Shown piece by piece: positions 16,637 to 25,144 of a DNA stretch of 64,000 bases (positions within the stretch are counted from its first letter, which is position 1; every line of letters begins with the position of its first letter). The notes under the pieces are model-generated. The model saw nothing but the letters and a program-made list of their open reading frames with translations, had not been told where the DNA came from and did no database searches. Both the position numbers and the translations under genes were made by a program. The stretch covers positions 269,458 through 333,457 of the forward strand of contig NZ_BBXC01000014.1 in assembly GCF_001570525.1 (NCBI RefSeq). The letters are read 5' to 3'. The stretch comes from Herbidospora sakaeratensis. GTDB taxonomy: Bacteria; Actinomycetota; Actinomycetes; Streptosporangiales; Streptosporangiaceae.

Positions 16637-17537
16637 CCGGATCGTCGCGTCGGCCTACATGGTCGGCTGGGCCATCGTCCGCCACGTCCCGGAGAAGGCC
16701 GCCGCCGTGGTGTTCCGGGCGATCGCCGACGTCATGTGGCGGCGCCGGGGCAAGTCGGTCAGGCGGCTGGAGTCGAACCTGGCCCGGGTGACCGGCGGCG
16801 ACGAGGCCTCGCTCCGCGCGCTCTCGAAACAGGGCCTGCGGTCCTACATGCGTTACTGGATGGAGGTCTTCCGGCTGCCGAGCATGGATCCCCAGCAGAT
16901 CCACGCCCGCACCCACTCCCACGGCGAGAACCTCATCTTCGACACCGTCGCCTCCGGGCGCGGGGTCGTGATCGCGCTGCCCCACATGGGCAACTGGGAC
17001 GCCGCCGGGATCTGGCTCGTGCAGAGCGGCCACCCGTTCACGACCGTGATGGAGCGCCTCAAGCCCGAGATCCTCTTCGAGCGGTTCGTCGCCTTCCGGA
17101 CCGCCATCGGGATGGAGGTGCTGCCGCTGACCGCCAAGGGCGGCGGCACCGCCCACGCCTTCGGCACCCTGGCCCAGCGCACCCGCGCCGGTGGCGTGGT
17201 CTGCCTCCCGGCCGACCGCGACCTGACCGAGAGCGGGGTCGAGGTCGACTTCTTCGGCGCCCGCACCCGCATGGCCGCCGGGCCCGCCCTGCTGGCGCTC
17301 CAGACCGGGGCGGCGCTGCTGCCGGTGATCGTCTACTTCGACGGCGCCGACTGGGGTTTAGACGTTCATCCGGAAGTGCCCGTGCCGGACGAGGGGACCC
17401 GGCAGGAGAAGGCGGCCGCGCTCACGCAGGGCATGGCGGCGGCCTTCGAGAAGGGCATCGCGGAACACCCTGACGACTGGCACATGCTCCAGCGGCTCTG
17501 GCTCGACGACCTGGAACCGAGGGAGCCCCGCCCGTGA
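16623..17537 (+). CDS. patA: Phosphatidylinositol mannoside acyltransferase PatA
   Basis: 304 aa, ATG start inside the end of pgsA. It belongs to the LpxL/HtrB-like lipid acyltransferase family, with the catalytic HX4D motif as H-MGNW-D in ALPHMGNWDAAG (about residue 120). LPADRDLTESGVEVDFFG matches the second conserved block. In actinobacteria this enzyme acylates the mannose of PIM1 or PIM2 on the cytosolic face of the membrane. It overlaps pimA by 4 nt (GTGA), so the set is translationally coupled. Confidence 0.92.
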   Translation: MTLTDRIVASAYMVGWAIVRHVPEKAAAVVFRAIADVMWRRRGKSVRRLESNLARVTGGDEASLRALSKQGLRSYMRYWMEVFRLPSMDPQQIHARTHSHGENLIFDTVASGRGVVIALPHMGNWDAAGIWLVQSGHPFTTVMERLKPEILFERFVAFRTAIGMEVLPLTAKGGGTAHAFGTLAQRTRAGGVVCLPADRDLTESGVEVDFFGARTRMAAGPALLALQTGAALLPVIVYFDGADWGLDVHPEVPVPDEGTRQEKAAALTQGMAAAFEKGIAEHPDDWHMLQRLWLDDLEPREPRP

Positions 17538-18661
17538 GGATCGGGATCGTCTGCCCGTACATGTGGGACGTCCCGGGAGGCGTGCAGGCCCACGTGCGCG
17601 ATCTGGCCGAGGCGCTGATCGACGACGGGCACCGGGTCTCGGTCATGGCGCCGGCCGGTGACGACGCGCCGCTCCCGGCCTACGTGGTGTCGGCCGGGCG
17701 GGCCGTGCCGGTGCCCTACAACGGGTCGGTGGCCCGGCTCACCTTCGGGTTCCTGTCGGCCAACCGGGTCCGCAAGTGGATCCGCGAGGGCCGCTTCGAC
17801 GTGCTCCACGTCCACGAGCCGGCCGTGCCGTCGGTGGGTCTGCTGGCCTGCTGGGTCGCCCGGGGCCCGATCGTGGCGACCTTCCACGCCTCCTACGAAC
17901 GCTCGCGGGCCGTCTCGGTGACCGCGCCCGTGCTGCACACCGCCCTGGAGAAGATCACCGGCCGGATCGCCGTCTCCGACGCGGCCCGCAAGACCCTGGT
18001 CGAGCACATGGGCGGCGACGCCGTGCTGATCCCCAACGGGGTCACCGTCGACCGCTACGCCGAGGCCGAGCCCCTCCCGGGCTGGGGCCCCGACGGGACC
18101 GTCCTGGGCTTCCTGGGGCGCATGGACGAACCCCGCAAGGGCCTGGCCGTGCTGCTGGAGGCGTTCGCGAAGCTGGGGGAGGAGCGGCCCGGCGTGCGGC
18201 TGCTGGTCGCGGGCCCCGGCGACGCCGACGACGTCTACGCCAAGCTGCCCAAGAGCCTGCATGACCGCGTCGAGCTGCTCGGCATGGTCAGCGAGGCCGA
18301 CAAGATCCGCGCCCTCCACTCCGTCGACGTCTTCGTCGCCCCCAACCTGGGCGGCGAGAGCTTCGGCATCGTGCTGACCGAGGCCATGTCGGCCGGCGCG
18401 ACCATCCTGGCCAGCGACATCCCGGCCTTCCGCAGGGTGCTGGGCGACGGCCAGGCCGGGGCCCTGTTCGCCACCGGCGACGCCGCCGCGCTGGCCCGCG
18501 AGGCGGGGAAGCTGCTCGACGACCCGCAGCGCCGGGCCAAGTACTCCGACGAGGCCCGCCTCGCGGTCCGCAAATACGACTGGTCGACCGTCGCCCGCGA
18601 CGTCCTGCGGGTCTACGAGACCGTCACCGGCGCCCCGGTCGGCGTGGAGGACGAGGAGTGA
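17534..18661 (+). CDS. pimA: GDP-mannose:phosphatidyl-myo-inositol mannosyltransferase PimA
   Basis: 375 aa GT4-family glycosyltransferase with a GT-B fold. The N-terminus MRIGIVCPYMWDVPGGVQAHVRDLAEAL has the Gly-rich acceptor loop. VLHVHEPAVPS and AGPGDADDV follow, and the donor-binding EX7E motif is in GESFGIVLTEAMSAG. It transfers the first mannose to phosphatidylinositol. The neighbours pgsA and patA fix the assignment. GTG start overlapping patA by 4 nt. Confidence 0.93.
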   Translation: MRIGIVCPYMWDVPGGVQAHVRDLAEALIDDGHRVSVMAPAGDDAPLPAYVVSAGRAVPVPYNGSVARLTFGFLSANRVRKWIREGRFDVLHVHEPAVPSVGLLACWVARGPIVATFHASYERSRAVSVTAPVLHTALEKITGRIAVSDAARKTLVEHMGGDAVLIPNGVTVDRYAEAEPLPGWGPDGTVLGFLGRMDEPRKGLAVLLEAFAKLGEERPGVRLLVAGPGDADDVYAKLPKSLHDRVELLGMVSEADKIRALHSVDVFVAPNLGGESFGIVLTEAMSAGATILASDIPAFRRVLGDGQAGALFATGDAAALAREAGKLLDDPQRRAKYSDEARLAVRKYDWSTVARDVLRVYETVTGAPVGVEDEE

Positions 18662-19185
18662 ACACCACGGTCATCCTGGTCGTCGGCGTGGTGATCGTGC
18701 TGACGGCCGTCTACATCTCGTGGCGGGCCGGGCGGCTCGACCGGCTGCACATCCGCCTGGAGACCGCCCACGCCGCCCTCGACGCCGCCCTGCTGCGGCG
18801 GGCCGCGGTCAGCCTGGAGCTGGCCGGCTCGCGGCTGCTCGACCCGGCCACGTCGCTGGTGCTGGCGGCGGCGGCCCACGAGGCGCGTACGGCCGGCCCC
18901 GACGAGCGCGAGCACGCCGAGAGCGACCTGTCGCGCACCCTGCGGGCGGTGGTCGACCAGGAGACCTTCGCCGAGAGGGTGCGGGCCCCAGAGCTGCTGG
19001 CCGAGCTCGACGCCTCGGTGGCCAAGGTCGTCTACTCGCGGCGGTTCTACAACAACGCCGTCGACGTCACCCGGGTCGCCCAGCGCCGCTTCCTGGCCCG
19101 GGTGCTGCGGCTGGCCGGGCACACGCCCTACCCCGAGTTCTTCGACATCGACGACGATCCTCCGAAGGCCATGGCGGGCGCCTGA
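18658..19185 (+). CDS. LemA-like single-pass membrane protein
   Basis: 175 aa, GTG start overlapping the pimA stop by 4 nt. One N-terminal membrane helix (TTVILVVGVVIVLTAVYISW) is followed by a helical cytosolic or extracytoplasmic domain. The segment YSRRFYNNAVDVTRVAQRRF resembles the conserved Arg-x-Tyr-Asn region of LemA-family proteins. A conserved membrane protein sits at the end of the pgsA-patA-pimA cluster in many actinobacteria. The function is unknown; the coupling suggests a link to PIM lipid synthesis. Confidence 0.65.
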   Translation: MNTTVILVVGVVIVLTAVYISWRAGRLDRLHIRLETAHAALDAALLRRAAVSLELAGSRLLDPATSLVLAAAAHEARTAGPDEREHAESDLSRTLRAVVDQETFAERVRAPELLAELDASVAKVVYSRRFYNNAVDVTRVAQRRFLARVLRLAGHTPYPEFFDIDDDPPKAMAGA

Positions 19186-19214
19186 CCGACTTGACGGACT
19201 CTGACCGAATTACC

Positions 19215-19239
19215 AGCTAGCGCCGGTAAGCTAGCGCCG
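19215..19239. repeat. Short direct repeat in the DUF3048 promoter region
   Basis: AGCTAGCGCCG occurs twice (19215-19225 and 19229-19239) with a 14-bp period, just upstream of the GGGAGGA ribosome binding site of the DUF3048 lipoprotein gene. It may be a regulator site or part of the promoter. No known consensus was recognised. Confidence 0.4.
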
Positions 19240-19267
19240 ATTTTTCGGGACTCGGGAGGAGTTGTCC

Positions 19268-20278
19268 GTGCGGGCACATCGGATGGGCGTTCTCATGCTC
19301 GCGGCGGCGACCCTGCTGACCACCGCGTGCTCGTCGGGGGGCGAGAGCGGCAACCCCGGCACGACGCCGCAGGCCGCCGATGTCGCCGCGTCGGCCTCGC
19401 CGACCAAGCCCCCGGAGCACCCCTTCACCGGCATGCCCGTCGCCGCCCGCAAGCCGGTCCTGGCCGTCAAGATCGAGAACACCCACTCGGGCAAGCCGCA
19501 GATCGGCGTGAAGTCCGCCGACATCGTCTACGTCGAGCAGGTCGAGGGCGGCCTGACCCGGCTGATGGCGATCTTCTCCTCGAAGCTGCCCAAGGAGGTC
19601 GGCCCGGTCCGCTCGGCCCGCATCTCCGACCTGCACATCCTGCCGATGTTCGGCAAGCCCGCCCTGGCCTACTCGGGCGTGCAGACCAAGATGATCCCGT
19701 TCGTGCAGCAGGCGTCGCTGGTCGACGTGTCGGACAGCTCGGCCCCCGGCGCCTACTTCCGCTACCCGGGCCGGGTGGCGCCCTACAACCTGGTCGGCCG
19801 CCCCGCCCAGCTGCTGAAGCAGGCCAAGGCGACCAAGGCCAAGGACATCGGCTTCACCTTCTCCGACGAGGCGCCGGAAGGCGGCGTGCCGAAGAAGTTG
19901 TACACGGTGAAGTACCCGGCCGCGACCTTCACCTTCCAGTGGAACGCGAACGCGAAGAAGTGGGCCGTCATCCAGGACGGCGAGAAGGACATGGCCGCCG
20001 AGGGCGGCCAGATCGCCCCCGCGACCGTGGTCGTGCAGTACACCAAGACCGAGCGGTCGCAGTTCCACGACTTCACCGGCAGCTACACGCCATTGGTCCA
20101 CTCGACCGGCAAGGGCACCGGCATCGTGCTGCGCGACGGGCAGGCGTACAAGGTCAGGTGGAAGCGGCCGACGGAGGAGGACGGCACCACGTTCACGCTG
20201 GCCGACGGCACCCCGATGCCCTTCGCCCGGGGCCAGGTCTGGGTCGTGCTCGCGTCCAGGACGCCGATCGCGCCGTAG
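19268..20278 (+). CDS. DUF3048 domain lipoprotein (YerB-like)
   Basis: 336 aa from a GTG start 7 bp after GGAGGA; a TTG at 19262 is only 1 bp from the same site and was rejected. The N-terminus is a lipoprotein signal with the lipobox TTAC. The body is the two-part DUF3048 fold: KPVLAVKIENTHSGKPQIGVKSADIVYVEQVEGGLTRLMAIF and VGPVRSARISDLHILPMFGKPALAYSGVQ in the first half, and a C-terminal part with HDFTGSYTPLVHSTGKGTGIVLRDGQAYKVRW. Function in Gram-positives is not established; it is secreted and membrane-anchored. The gene stands alone between the PIM cluster and pdxST. Confidence 0.87.
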   Translation: MRAHRMGVLMLAAATLLTTACSSGGESGNPGTTPQAADVAASASPTKPPEHPFTGMPVAARKPVLAVKIENTHSGKPQIGVKSADIVYVEQVEGGLTRLMAIFSSKLPKEVGPVRSARISDLHILPMFGKPALAYSGVQTKMIPFVQQASLVDVSDSSAPGAYFRYPGRVAPYNLVGRPAQLLKQAKATKAKDIGFTFSDEAPEGGVPKKLYTVKYPAATFTFQWNANAKKWAVIQDGEKDMAAEGGQIAPATVVVQYTKTERSQFHDFTGSYTPLVHSTGKGTGIVLRDGQAYKVRWKRPTEEDGTTFTLADGTPMPFARGQVWVVLASRTPIAP

Positions 20279-20280
20279 CC

Positions 20281-20389
20281 GGACTGTCCGGTTCCGCCAG
20301 TCTTTCGGTACGAAATGGACTGTCGTTTTGGTTCGCTCGGACGCCTAATATAGAACCAATTCACCAGTCCCCTCGAGTGAGGTAGCGCC
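20281..20389 (+). promoter_or_regulatory. pdxST promoter region with direct and inverted repeats
   Basis: A near-consensus -10 box TAATAT is at 20346-20351. A direct repeat GGACTGTC occurs at 20281-20288 and 20317-20324, each followed by a GGTTC-containing stretch. An inverted pair TTGGTTC (20328-20334) / GAACCAA (20353-20359) brackets the -10. The arrangement suggests a regulator site, perhaps a PdxR-like MocR protein, but no pdxR lies in the window. Confidence 0.5.
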
Positions 20390-21292
20390 GTGTCCAGCCC
20401 CGAAACGACCCCGTCCGTCGGCACCGCGCGCGTGAAGCGCGGCATGGCCGAAATGCTCAAGGGCGGCGTGATCATGGACGTCGTCACGCCCGACCAGGCC
20501 AAGATCGCCGAAGACGCCGGCGCGGTCGCGGTCATGGCCCTGGAGCGGGTGCCCGCCGACATCCGCGCGCAGGGCGGCGTGTCCCGCATGAGCGACCCCG
20601 ACATGATCGACGGCATCATCGCCGCCGTCTCGATCCCGGTCATGGCCAAGGCCCGCATCGGCCACTTCGCCGAGGCCCAGGTCCTCCAGTCGCTCGGCGT
20701 CGACTACGTCGACGAGTCGGAGGTGCTCACCCCGGCCGACTACGCCAACCACATCGACAAGTGGCGCTTCACCGTGCCCTTCGTGTGCGGCGCCACCAAC
20801 CTGGGCGAGGCCCTGCGCCGCATCACCGAGGGCGCGGCCATGATCCGCTCCAAGGGCGAGGCCGGCACCGGCGACGTCTCCAACGCCGTCACCCACATGC
20901 GCACCATCCGCGCCGAGCTCCGCCGTCTCCAGGGCCTGCCCGAAGACGAGCTCTACGTCGCCGCCAAGGAGCTCCAGGCCCCCTACGAGCTGGTCGCCGA
21001 GGTCGCCCGCGAGGGCAAGCTGCCGGTCGTGCTGTTCACCGCGGGCGGCATCGCCACCCCGGCCGACGCCGCGATGATGATGCAGCTCGGCGCCGAGGGC
21101 GTGTTCGTCGGCTCCGGCATCTTCAAGTCGGGCAACCCCGCCCAGCGGGCCGCCGCGATCGTCAAGGCCACCACGTTCTTCGACGACCCCGACGTGATCG
21201 CCAAGGTCTCGCGCGGCCTCGGCGAGGCCATGGTCGGCATCAACGTCGACGACATCCCGGTGCCCCACCGCCTGGCCGAGCGCGGCTGGTGA
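20390..21292 (+). CDS. pdxS: Pyridoxal 5'-phosphate synthase, synthase subunit PdxS
   Basis: 300 aa (beta/alpha)8 barrel, very highly conserved. [56 protein letters not shown] is diagnostic, with catalytic lysines in MAKARIGH and LKGGVIMDV. It combines ribose 5-phosphate, glyceraldehyde 3-phosphate and ammonia supplied by PdxT to make pyridoxal phosphate directly. GTG start with a GTGAGGTA ribosome binding site; 4-nt overlap with pdxT. Confidence 0.97.
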   Translation: MSSPETTPSVGTARVKRGMAEMLKGGVIMDVVTPDQAKIAEDAGAVAVMALERVPADIRAQGGVSRMSDPDMIDGIIAAVSIPVMAKARIGHFAEAQVLQSLGVDYVDESEVLTPADYANHIDKWRFTVPFVCGATNLGEALRRITEGAAMIRSKGEAGTGDVSNAVTHMRTIRAELRRLQGLPEDELYVAAKELQAPYELVAEVAREGKLPVVLFTAGGIATPADAAMMMQLGAEGVFVGSGIFKSGNPAQRAAAIVKATTFFDDPDVIAKVSRGLGEAMVGINVDDIPVPHRLAERGW

Positions 21293-21870
21293 GCACACCC
21301 ACGATCGGCGTGCTCGCGCTCCAGGGCGACGTCCGCGAGCACGCCCGTGCCCTGGTGGAGTCGGGCGCCGTGGCGGTGGCGGTCCGCCGCCCCGAGGAGC
21401 TCGACCAGGTCGACGCCCTGGTCATCCCGGGCGGCGAGTCGACCACGATGTGGAAACTCGCGGTGGCGTTCGAGATGTTCGACCCCATCCAGCAGCGGGT
21501 GAAGGCGGGCATGCCCGCCTACGGCTCCTGCGCTGGCATGATCATGCTGGCCGACCGCATCGAGGGCGGCATCGAGGGTCAGCAGACCCTCGGCGGCCTC
21601 GACATGGTCGTGCGCCGCAACGCCTTCGGGCGCCAGGTCGACTCCTTCGAGTACGATCTGGACCTCCCGGGGATTCAGGGCTTCCGGGCGATCTTCATCC
21701 GGGCGCCCTGGGTCGAGTCCGTCGGAAACGATGTCGAAGTGCTGGCCCGCGCCGGGGATAGGATCGTCGCGGTCCGCCAAGGCCCGTTGCTCGCCACCTC
21801 GTTCCATCCGGAACTGACCGGCGACGCGCGGGTCCATTCGTATTTCGTTGAGATGGTAAGGGAGCTCTAG
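21289..21870 (+). CDS. pdxT: Pyridoxal 5'-phosphate synthase, glutaminase subunit PdxT
   Basis: 193 aa class I glutamine amidotransferase. [18 protein letters not shown] and [13 protein letters not shown] are typical of PdxT. The catalytic triad is visible as Cys in YGSCAGMIM (nucleophile) and His/Glu in SFHPELTGD. It releases ammonia from glutamine and channels it to PdxS. GTG start coupled to the pdxS stop (GTGA); yebC follows after 3 bp, forming a pdxS-pdxT-yebC operon as in other actinobacteria. Confidence 0.96.
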   Translation: MSTPTIGVLALQGDVREHARALVESGAVAVAVRRPEELDQVDALVIPGGESTTMWKLAVAFEMFDPIQQRVKAGMPAYGSCAGMIMLADRIEGGIEGQQTLGGLDMVVRRNAFGRQVDSFEYDLDLPGIQGFRAIFIRAPWVESVGNDVEVLARAGDRIVAVRQGPLLATSFHPELTGDARVHSYFVEMVREL

Positions 21871-21873
21871 CCG

Positions 21874-22653
21874 ATGTCCGGCCACTCCAAATGGGCGACG
21901 ACGAAGCACAAGAAGGCCGCGCTCGACGCCAAGCGCGGGAAGCTGTTCGCCAAGCTCATCAAGAACATCGAAGTGGCGGCCAGGACCGGTGGCCCCGATC
22001 CTGAGGGCAACCCGACCCTCTACGACGCCATCACCAAGGCCCGCAAGAGCTCGGTCCCGGTCGACAACATCGAGCGCGCCCGCAAGCGCGGCGGCGGCCT
22101 GGAGGCCGGTGGCGCCGACTGGCAGACGATCATGTACGAGGGCTACGGCCCCAGCGGCGTCGCCATGCTCATCGAGTGCCTCACCGACAACCGCAACCGC
22201 GCGGCGTCCGAGGTCCGGGTCGCGCTGACCCGCAACGGCGGCTCGCTGGCCGACCCCAACTCGGTGTCCTACATGTTCAACCGCAAGGGCGTCATCCTGG
22301 TGCCCAAGCTGGTGTCGGAGACCAAGGCCGGCCGCGTCGAGATCAGCGAGGACCAGGTCCTCGAAGTGGTGCTCGAAGCGGGCGCCGAAGAGGTCAACGA
22401 CCTGGGCGAGTCGTTCGAGATCGTGACCGAGGCCAGCGACCTCGTGCCGGTCCGCAAGGCCCTCCAGGACGCCGGCATCGACTACGACTCGGCCGACAGC
22501 AGCTTCCTGCCGACGATCAACGTCCCGGTCGACGAGGACACGGCCCGCAAGGTCTTCAAGCTGATCGACGCGCTCGAAGACAGCGACGACGTGCAGAACG
22601 TCTACGCCAACGCCGACGTCTCCGACGAGATCCTGGCCAAGCTCGACGCCTAA
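21874..22653 (+). CDS. yebC: YebC/PmpR-family DNA/ribosome-associated regulatory protein
   Basis: 259 aa. The opening [37 protein letters not shown] is the family hallmark. Three-domain length is normal, with the acidic patch in [28 protein letters not shown]. YebC proteins were long called transcription regulators; some members are now linked to ribosome stalling relief. It is the last gene of the pdxST operon, 3 bp after pdxT, in the usual neighbourhood of ruvCAB. Confidence 0.95.
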   Translation: MSGHSKWATTKHKKAALDAKRGKLFAKLIKNIEVAARTGGPDPEGNPTLYDAITKARKSSVPVDNIERARKRGGGLEAGGADWQTIMYEGYGPSGVAMLIECLTDNRNRAASEVRVALTRNGGSLADPNSVSYMFNRKGVILVPKLVSETKAGRVEISEDQVLEVVLEAGAEEVNDLGESFEIVTEASDLVPVRKALQDAGIDYDSADSSFLPTINVPVDEDTARKVFKLIDALEDSDDVQNVYANADVSDEILAKLDA

Positions 22654-22702
22654 TTTCGACTGGATTGCGCGGTTCCACGGGGCCTGCGTAGGTTGTGGTT
22701 CC

Positions 22703-23851
22703 GTGGATATCCGTGATCTCGGCGAAGACGATCTCGACGCGGTGCTCGACAACCGCAAGCGGGCCTTCGGGCCACTCTCGGCGTCCGACGCCGCGATCTG
22801 GCGCCGCATGGTCACGCCGTTGTTGTCCCAGGGGCGCTGCCTGGGCGTCTTCGACGGCGCCCGCCTGGTCGCGACCGCCCGGCTCAACCCCTTCACGCAG
22901 TGGTGGCACGGCCGCCCGCAGCCCATGGGCGGCGTGGCCGGCGTCACCGTCGCGCCCGAAGACCGGGGGAGGGGCGTCGGCCGACTGCTGATGACCGCCG
23001 TGCTCGACCGCTGCTCCGAGCTCGGCTCGGCGGTCTCCGCGCTCTACCCGGCGACCACCCCGGTCTACCGGAGCGCCGGTTTCGAGCACGCAGGCAGCCG
23101 CCTGATCGCGACCCTCCCCACCGAGGCGCTGCGCACGATCGCCCCCGGCGCGCCGGTCGGGCTGCGCCGCATGGGTCCCGCCGACACCGACGAGCTGGTG
23201 TCGCTGATCGGCCGCGTCCACGCCGCCACCCGCGCCTCCGGGCCCCTGTCGTACACGCCGGAGACCTGGCGGGTGTGGCTGGAGGACGACGACGACTTCT
23301 GCTACCTCGCCGACGACGGCTACGTGATCTACCGCTGGTCGGGCGGCGACATCGAGGTCGACGGCCTCCTGGCCGCCTCCGAGGCGACCACACGCGCCCT
23401 GTGGGCCCTCGTCGGCACCTCCTCGTCGGTCGCCAAGCGGGTCACCGCCACCATCGCGCCCGACGACCCGGTCCTGTGGCTGCTGCGCGAACGCTCCACC
23501 GACGTCGTGACGCCCACCCGCTGGATGTTCCGCGTCGTCGACCCCGCCGACGCCGTCGCCCGGCGCGGCTACCCCACGGCGGTGACCGCGGCGGTCCCCT
23601 TCGAACTCACCGACCCGGCCCGCCCCGCCAACGACGGCACCTGGCTCCTGGAGGTCGCCGACGGCACGGGCGCCCTGTCGAAGGGCGCGGGAACCGGCCC
23701 GGCCCTCACGATCAACGCCCTCTCGGCCCTGTACGCCGGCGTGCCCGCCGCCACTCTGCGCATGTCGGGCGGGCTGACCGGCCCCACGGTGTTCGACGAC
23801 ACGTTGGACGCGGTGTTCGCGGCGAAGGCGTACCTGCTCGACTACTTCTAG
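22703..23851 (+). CDS. Eis-like GNAT N-acetyltransferase with C-terminal SCP2-like domain
   Basis: 382 aa, GTG start. The N-terminal GNAT domain has VAGVTVAPEDRGRGVGRLLMTAVLDRC, the acetyl-CoA loop (Arg/Gly-x-Gly/Ala). A second GNAT-like half follows, and the C-terminal part resembles a sterol-carrier-protein-2 fold ending in a free carboxylate (AYLLDYF). This tripartite build and length of about 400 aa are typical of Eis. Mycobacterial Eis acetylates aminoglycosides at several positions and also proteins; the substrate here is unknown. It sits between yebC and ruvC, transcribed alone. Confidence 0.88.
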   Translation: MDIRDLGEDDLDAVLDNRKRAFGPLSASDAAIWRRMVTPLLSQGRCLGVFDGARLVATARLNPFTQWWHGRPQPMGGVAGVTVAPEDRGRGVGRLLMTAVLDRCSELGSAVSALYPATTPVYRSAGFEHAGSRLIATLPTEALRTIAPGAPVGLRRMGPADTDELVSLIGRVHAATRASGPLSYTPETWRVWLEDDDDFCYLADDGYVIYRWSGGDIEVDGLLAASEATTRALWALVGTSSSVAKRVTATIAPDDPVLWLLRERSTDVVTPTRWMFRVVDPADAVARRGYPTAVTAAVPFELTDPARPANDGTWLLEVADGTGALSKGAGTGPALTINALSALYAGVPAATLRMSGGLTGPTVFDDTLDAVFAAKAYLLDYF

Positions 23852-23861
23852 TGTAAGATCG

Positions 23862-23877
23862 CCGAACACATGTTCGG
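23862..23877. promoter_or_regulatory. LexA/SOS box of the ruvCAB operon
   Basis: CCGAACACATGTTCGG has perfect 6-bp arms (CCGAAC/GTTCGG) and the GAAC-N4-GTTC core of the Gram-positive/actinobacterial LexA box. It lies 18 bp before the ruvC start and just downstream of a -10-like TAAGAT (23854-23859), so LexA would sit over the start point of transcription. Confidence 0.85.
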
Positions 23878-23895
23878 AGCGGAAGGGGGCCGCCG

Positions 23896-24426
23896 GTGCG
23901 CGTGCTGGGTGTCGACCCCGGGCTCACCCGCTGCGGCGTCGGCGTCGTCGAGGGCCGCCCCGGATCGCCCGCCCGCCTGGTGGCCGTCGGCGTGATCCGC
24001 ACCCCGGCCGACGACGAGATCGGCGCCCGCCTGGTGGCGATCGAGCAGGGCCTCGAGAAGTGGCTCGACGAGACCGCGCCCGACGCGGTGGCCGTCGAGC
24101 GGGTGTTCGCGCAGCACAACGTCCGGACCGTCATGGGCACCGCCCAGTCGGCCGCCCTGGCCATCCTGTGCGCGGCCCGCCGCGGGCTGCCCGTGGCGCT
24201 CCACACCCCCTCCGAGGTCAAGGCCGCCGTCACCGGCAGCGGCACCGCCGACAAGAAGCAGGTCGGCGCCATGGTCACCCGCATCCTCCGCCTCGACGCC
24301 ATGCCCAAGCCCGCCGACGCCGCCGACGCGCTGGCGCTGGCCATCTGCCACGTGTGGCGCGGCGGCATGCAGAACCGCCTGGCCACGGCCGCCGCGACCG
24401 CCCGGGCCGGCCGGGGTCCCCGGTGA
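23896..24426 (+). CDS. ruvC: Holliday junction endonuclease RuvC
   Basis: 176 aa, GTG start. It has the RNase H-like fold with catalytic acidic residues in [15 protein letters not shown] (Asp7), [19 protein letters not shown] (Glu) and [14 protein letters not shown] (two Asp). Cuts Holliday junctions resolved with RuvAB. The SOS box upstream implies damage-inducible expression. ruvA follows after 97 bp. Confidence 0.96.
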   Translation: MRVLGVDPGLTRCGVGVVEGRPGSPARLVAVGVIRTPADDEIGARLVAIEQGLEKWLDETAPDAVAVERVFAQHNVRTVMGTAQSAALAILCAARRGLPVALHTPSEVKAAVTGSGTADKKQVGAMVTRILRLDAMPKPADAADALALAICHVWRGGMQNRLATAAATARAGRGPR

Positions 24427-24523
24427 TCGCCGCCGACGGGGGTCGCGAAGTGGCCGCCGGGTCGTCCGTCCGTCCGGGCCGGGATGTCCCTCCGGTCCTC
24501 GTCCGCAATCCCGGGAGCGCCTG

Positions 24524-25144
24524 ATGATCGCCTCGGTGTCCGGTCTGGTCACCGCCATCGCCCCTGACGCCGCGGTGGTGGAGGTCGGGGGAGTGGGCGT
24601 CCTCGTCCACTGCACGCCTGGAACGCTGGGTCTGCTGCGGGTGGGGGAGAGCGGCCGGTTGTCGACCTCGCTGGTCGTCCGGGAGGAGTCGCTGACCCTT
24701 TACGGGTTCGCCTCCGACGACGAGCGGGTGGTGTTCGAGATGCTGCAGACCGCCAGCGGCATCGGGCCCCGGCTCGCGCTGGCGATGCTCGCCGTCCACT
24801 CGCCCAACGCGCTGCGTGTCGCGGTGGCCTCCGGCGACCTCAAGGCCCTGCAGATGGTGCCGGGCATCGGCCAGAAGGGCGCACAACGGCTCGTGCTGGA
24901 GCTCAAGGGCAAGCTGGGCACCCCGGAAGAGGTCGTCAACGCCGCGATCAACGGGCCCGCCCGCGAGGCCCTCTGGCGCGAGCAGGTGCATTCGGGCCTC
25001 GTCGGGCTGGGCTACTCCGCCCGCGACGCCGACGACGCCCTCGCCGTGGTGACCCCCGACGCCGAGGCCGAACTGGCCGCCGGACGCCAGCCCCAGATCG
25101 CGCCGCTGCTGAAGGCGGCCCTGCGGGCGCTGAGCGTGCGATGA
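24524..25144 (+). CDS. ruvA: Holliday junction branch migration protein RuvA
   Basis: 206 aa, ATG start. OB-fold N-domain [29 protein letters not shown], then HhH motifs ([16 protein letters not shown] and [24 protein letters not shown]), a linker and a C-terminal UBA-like domain ([18 protein letters not shown]) that contacts RuvB. Binds the four-way junction and loads RuvB. 4-nt overlap with ruvB (ATGA). Confidence 0.97.
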   Translation: MIASVSGLVTAIAPDAAVVEVGGVGVLVHCTPGTLGLLRVGESGRLSTSLVVREESLTLYGFASDDERVVFEMLQTASGIGPRLALAMLAVHSPNALRVAVASGDLKALQMVPGIGQKGAQRLVLELKGKLGTPEEVVNAAINGPAREALWREQVHSGLVGLGYSARDADDALAVVTPDAEAELAAGRQPQIAPLLKAALRALSVR

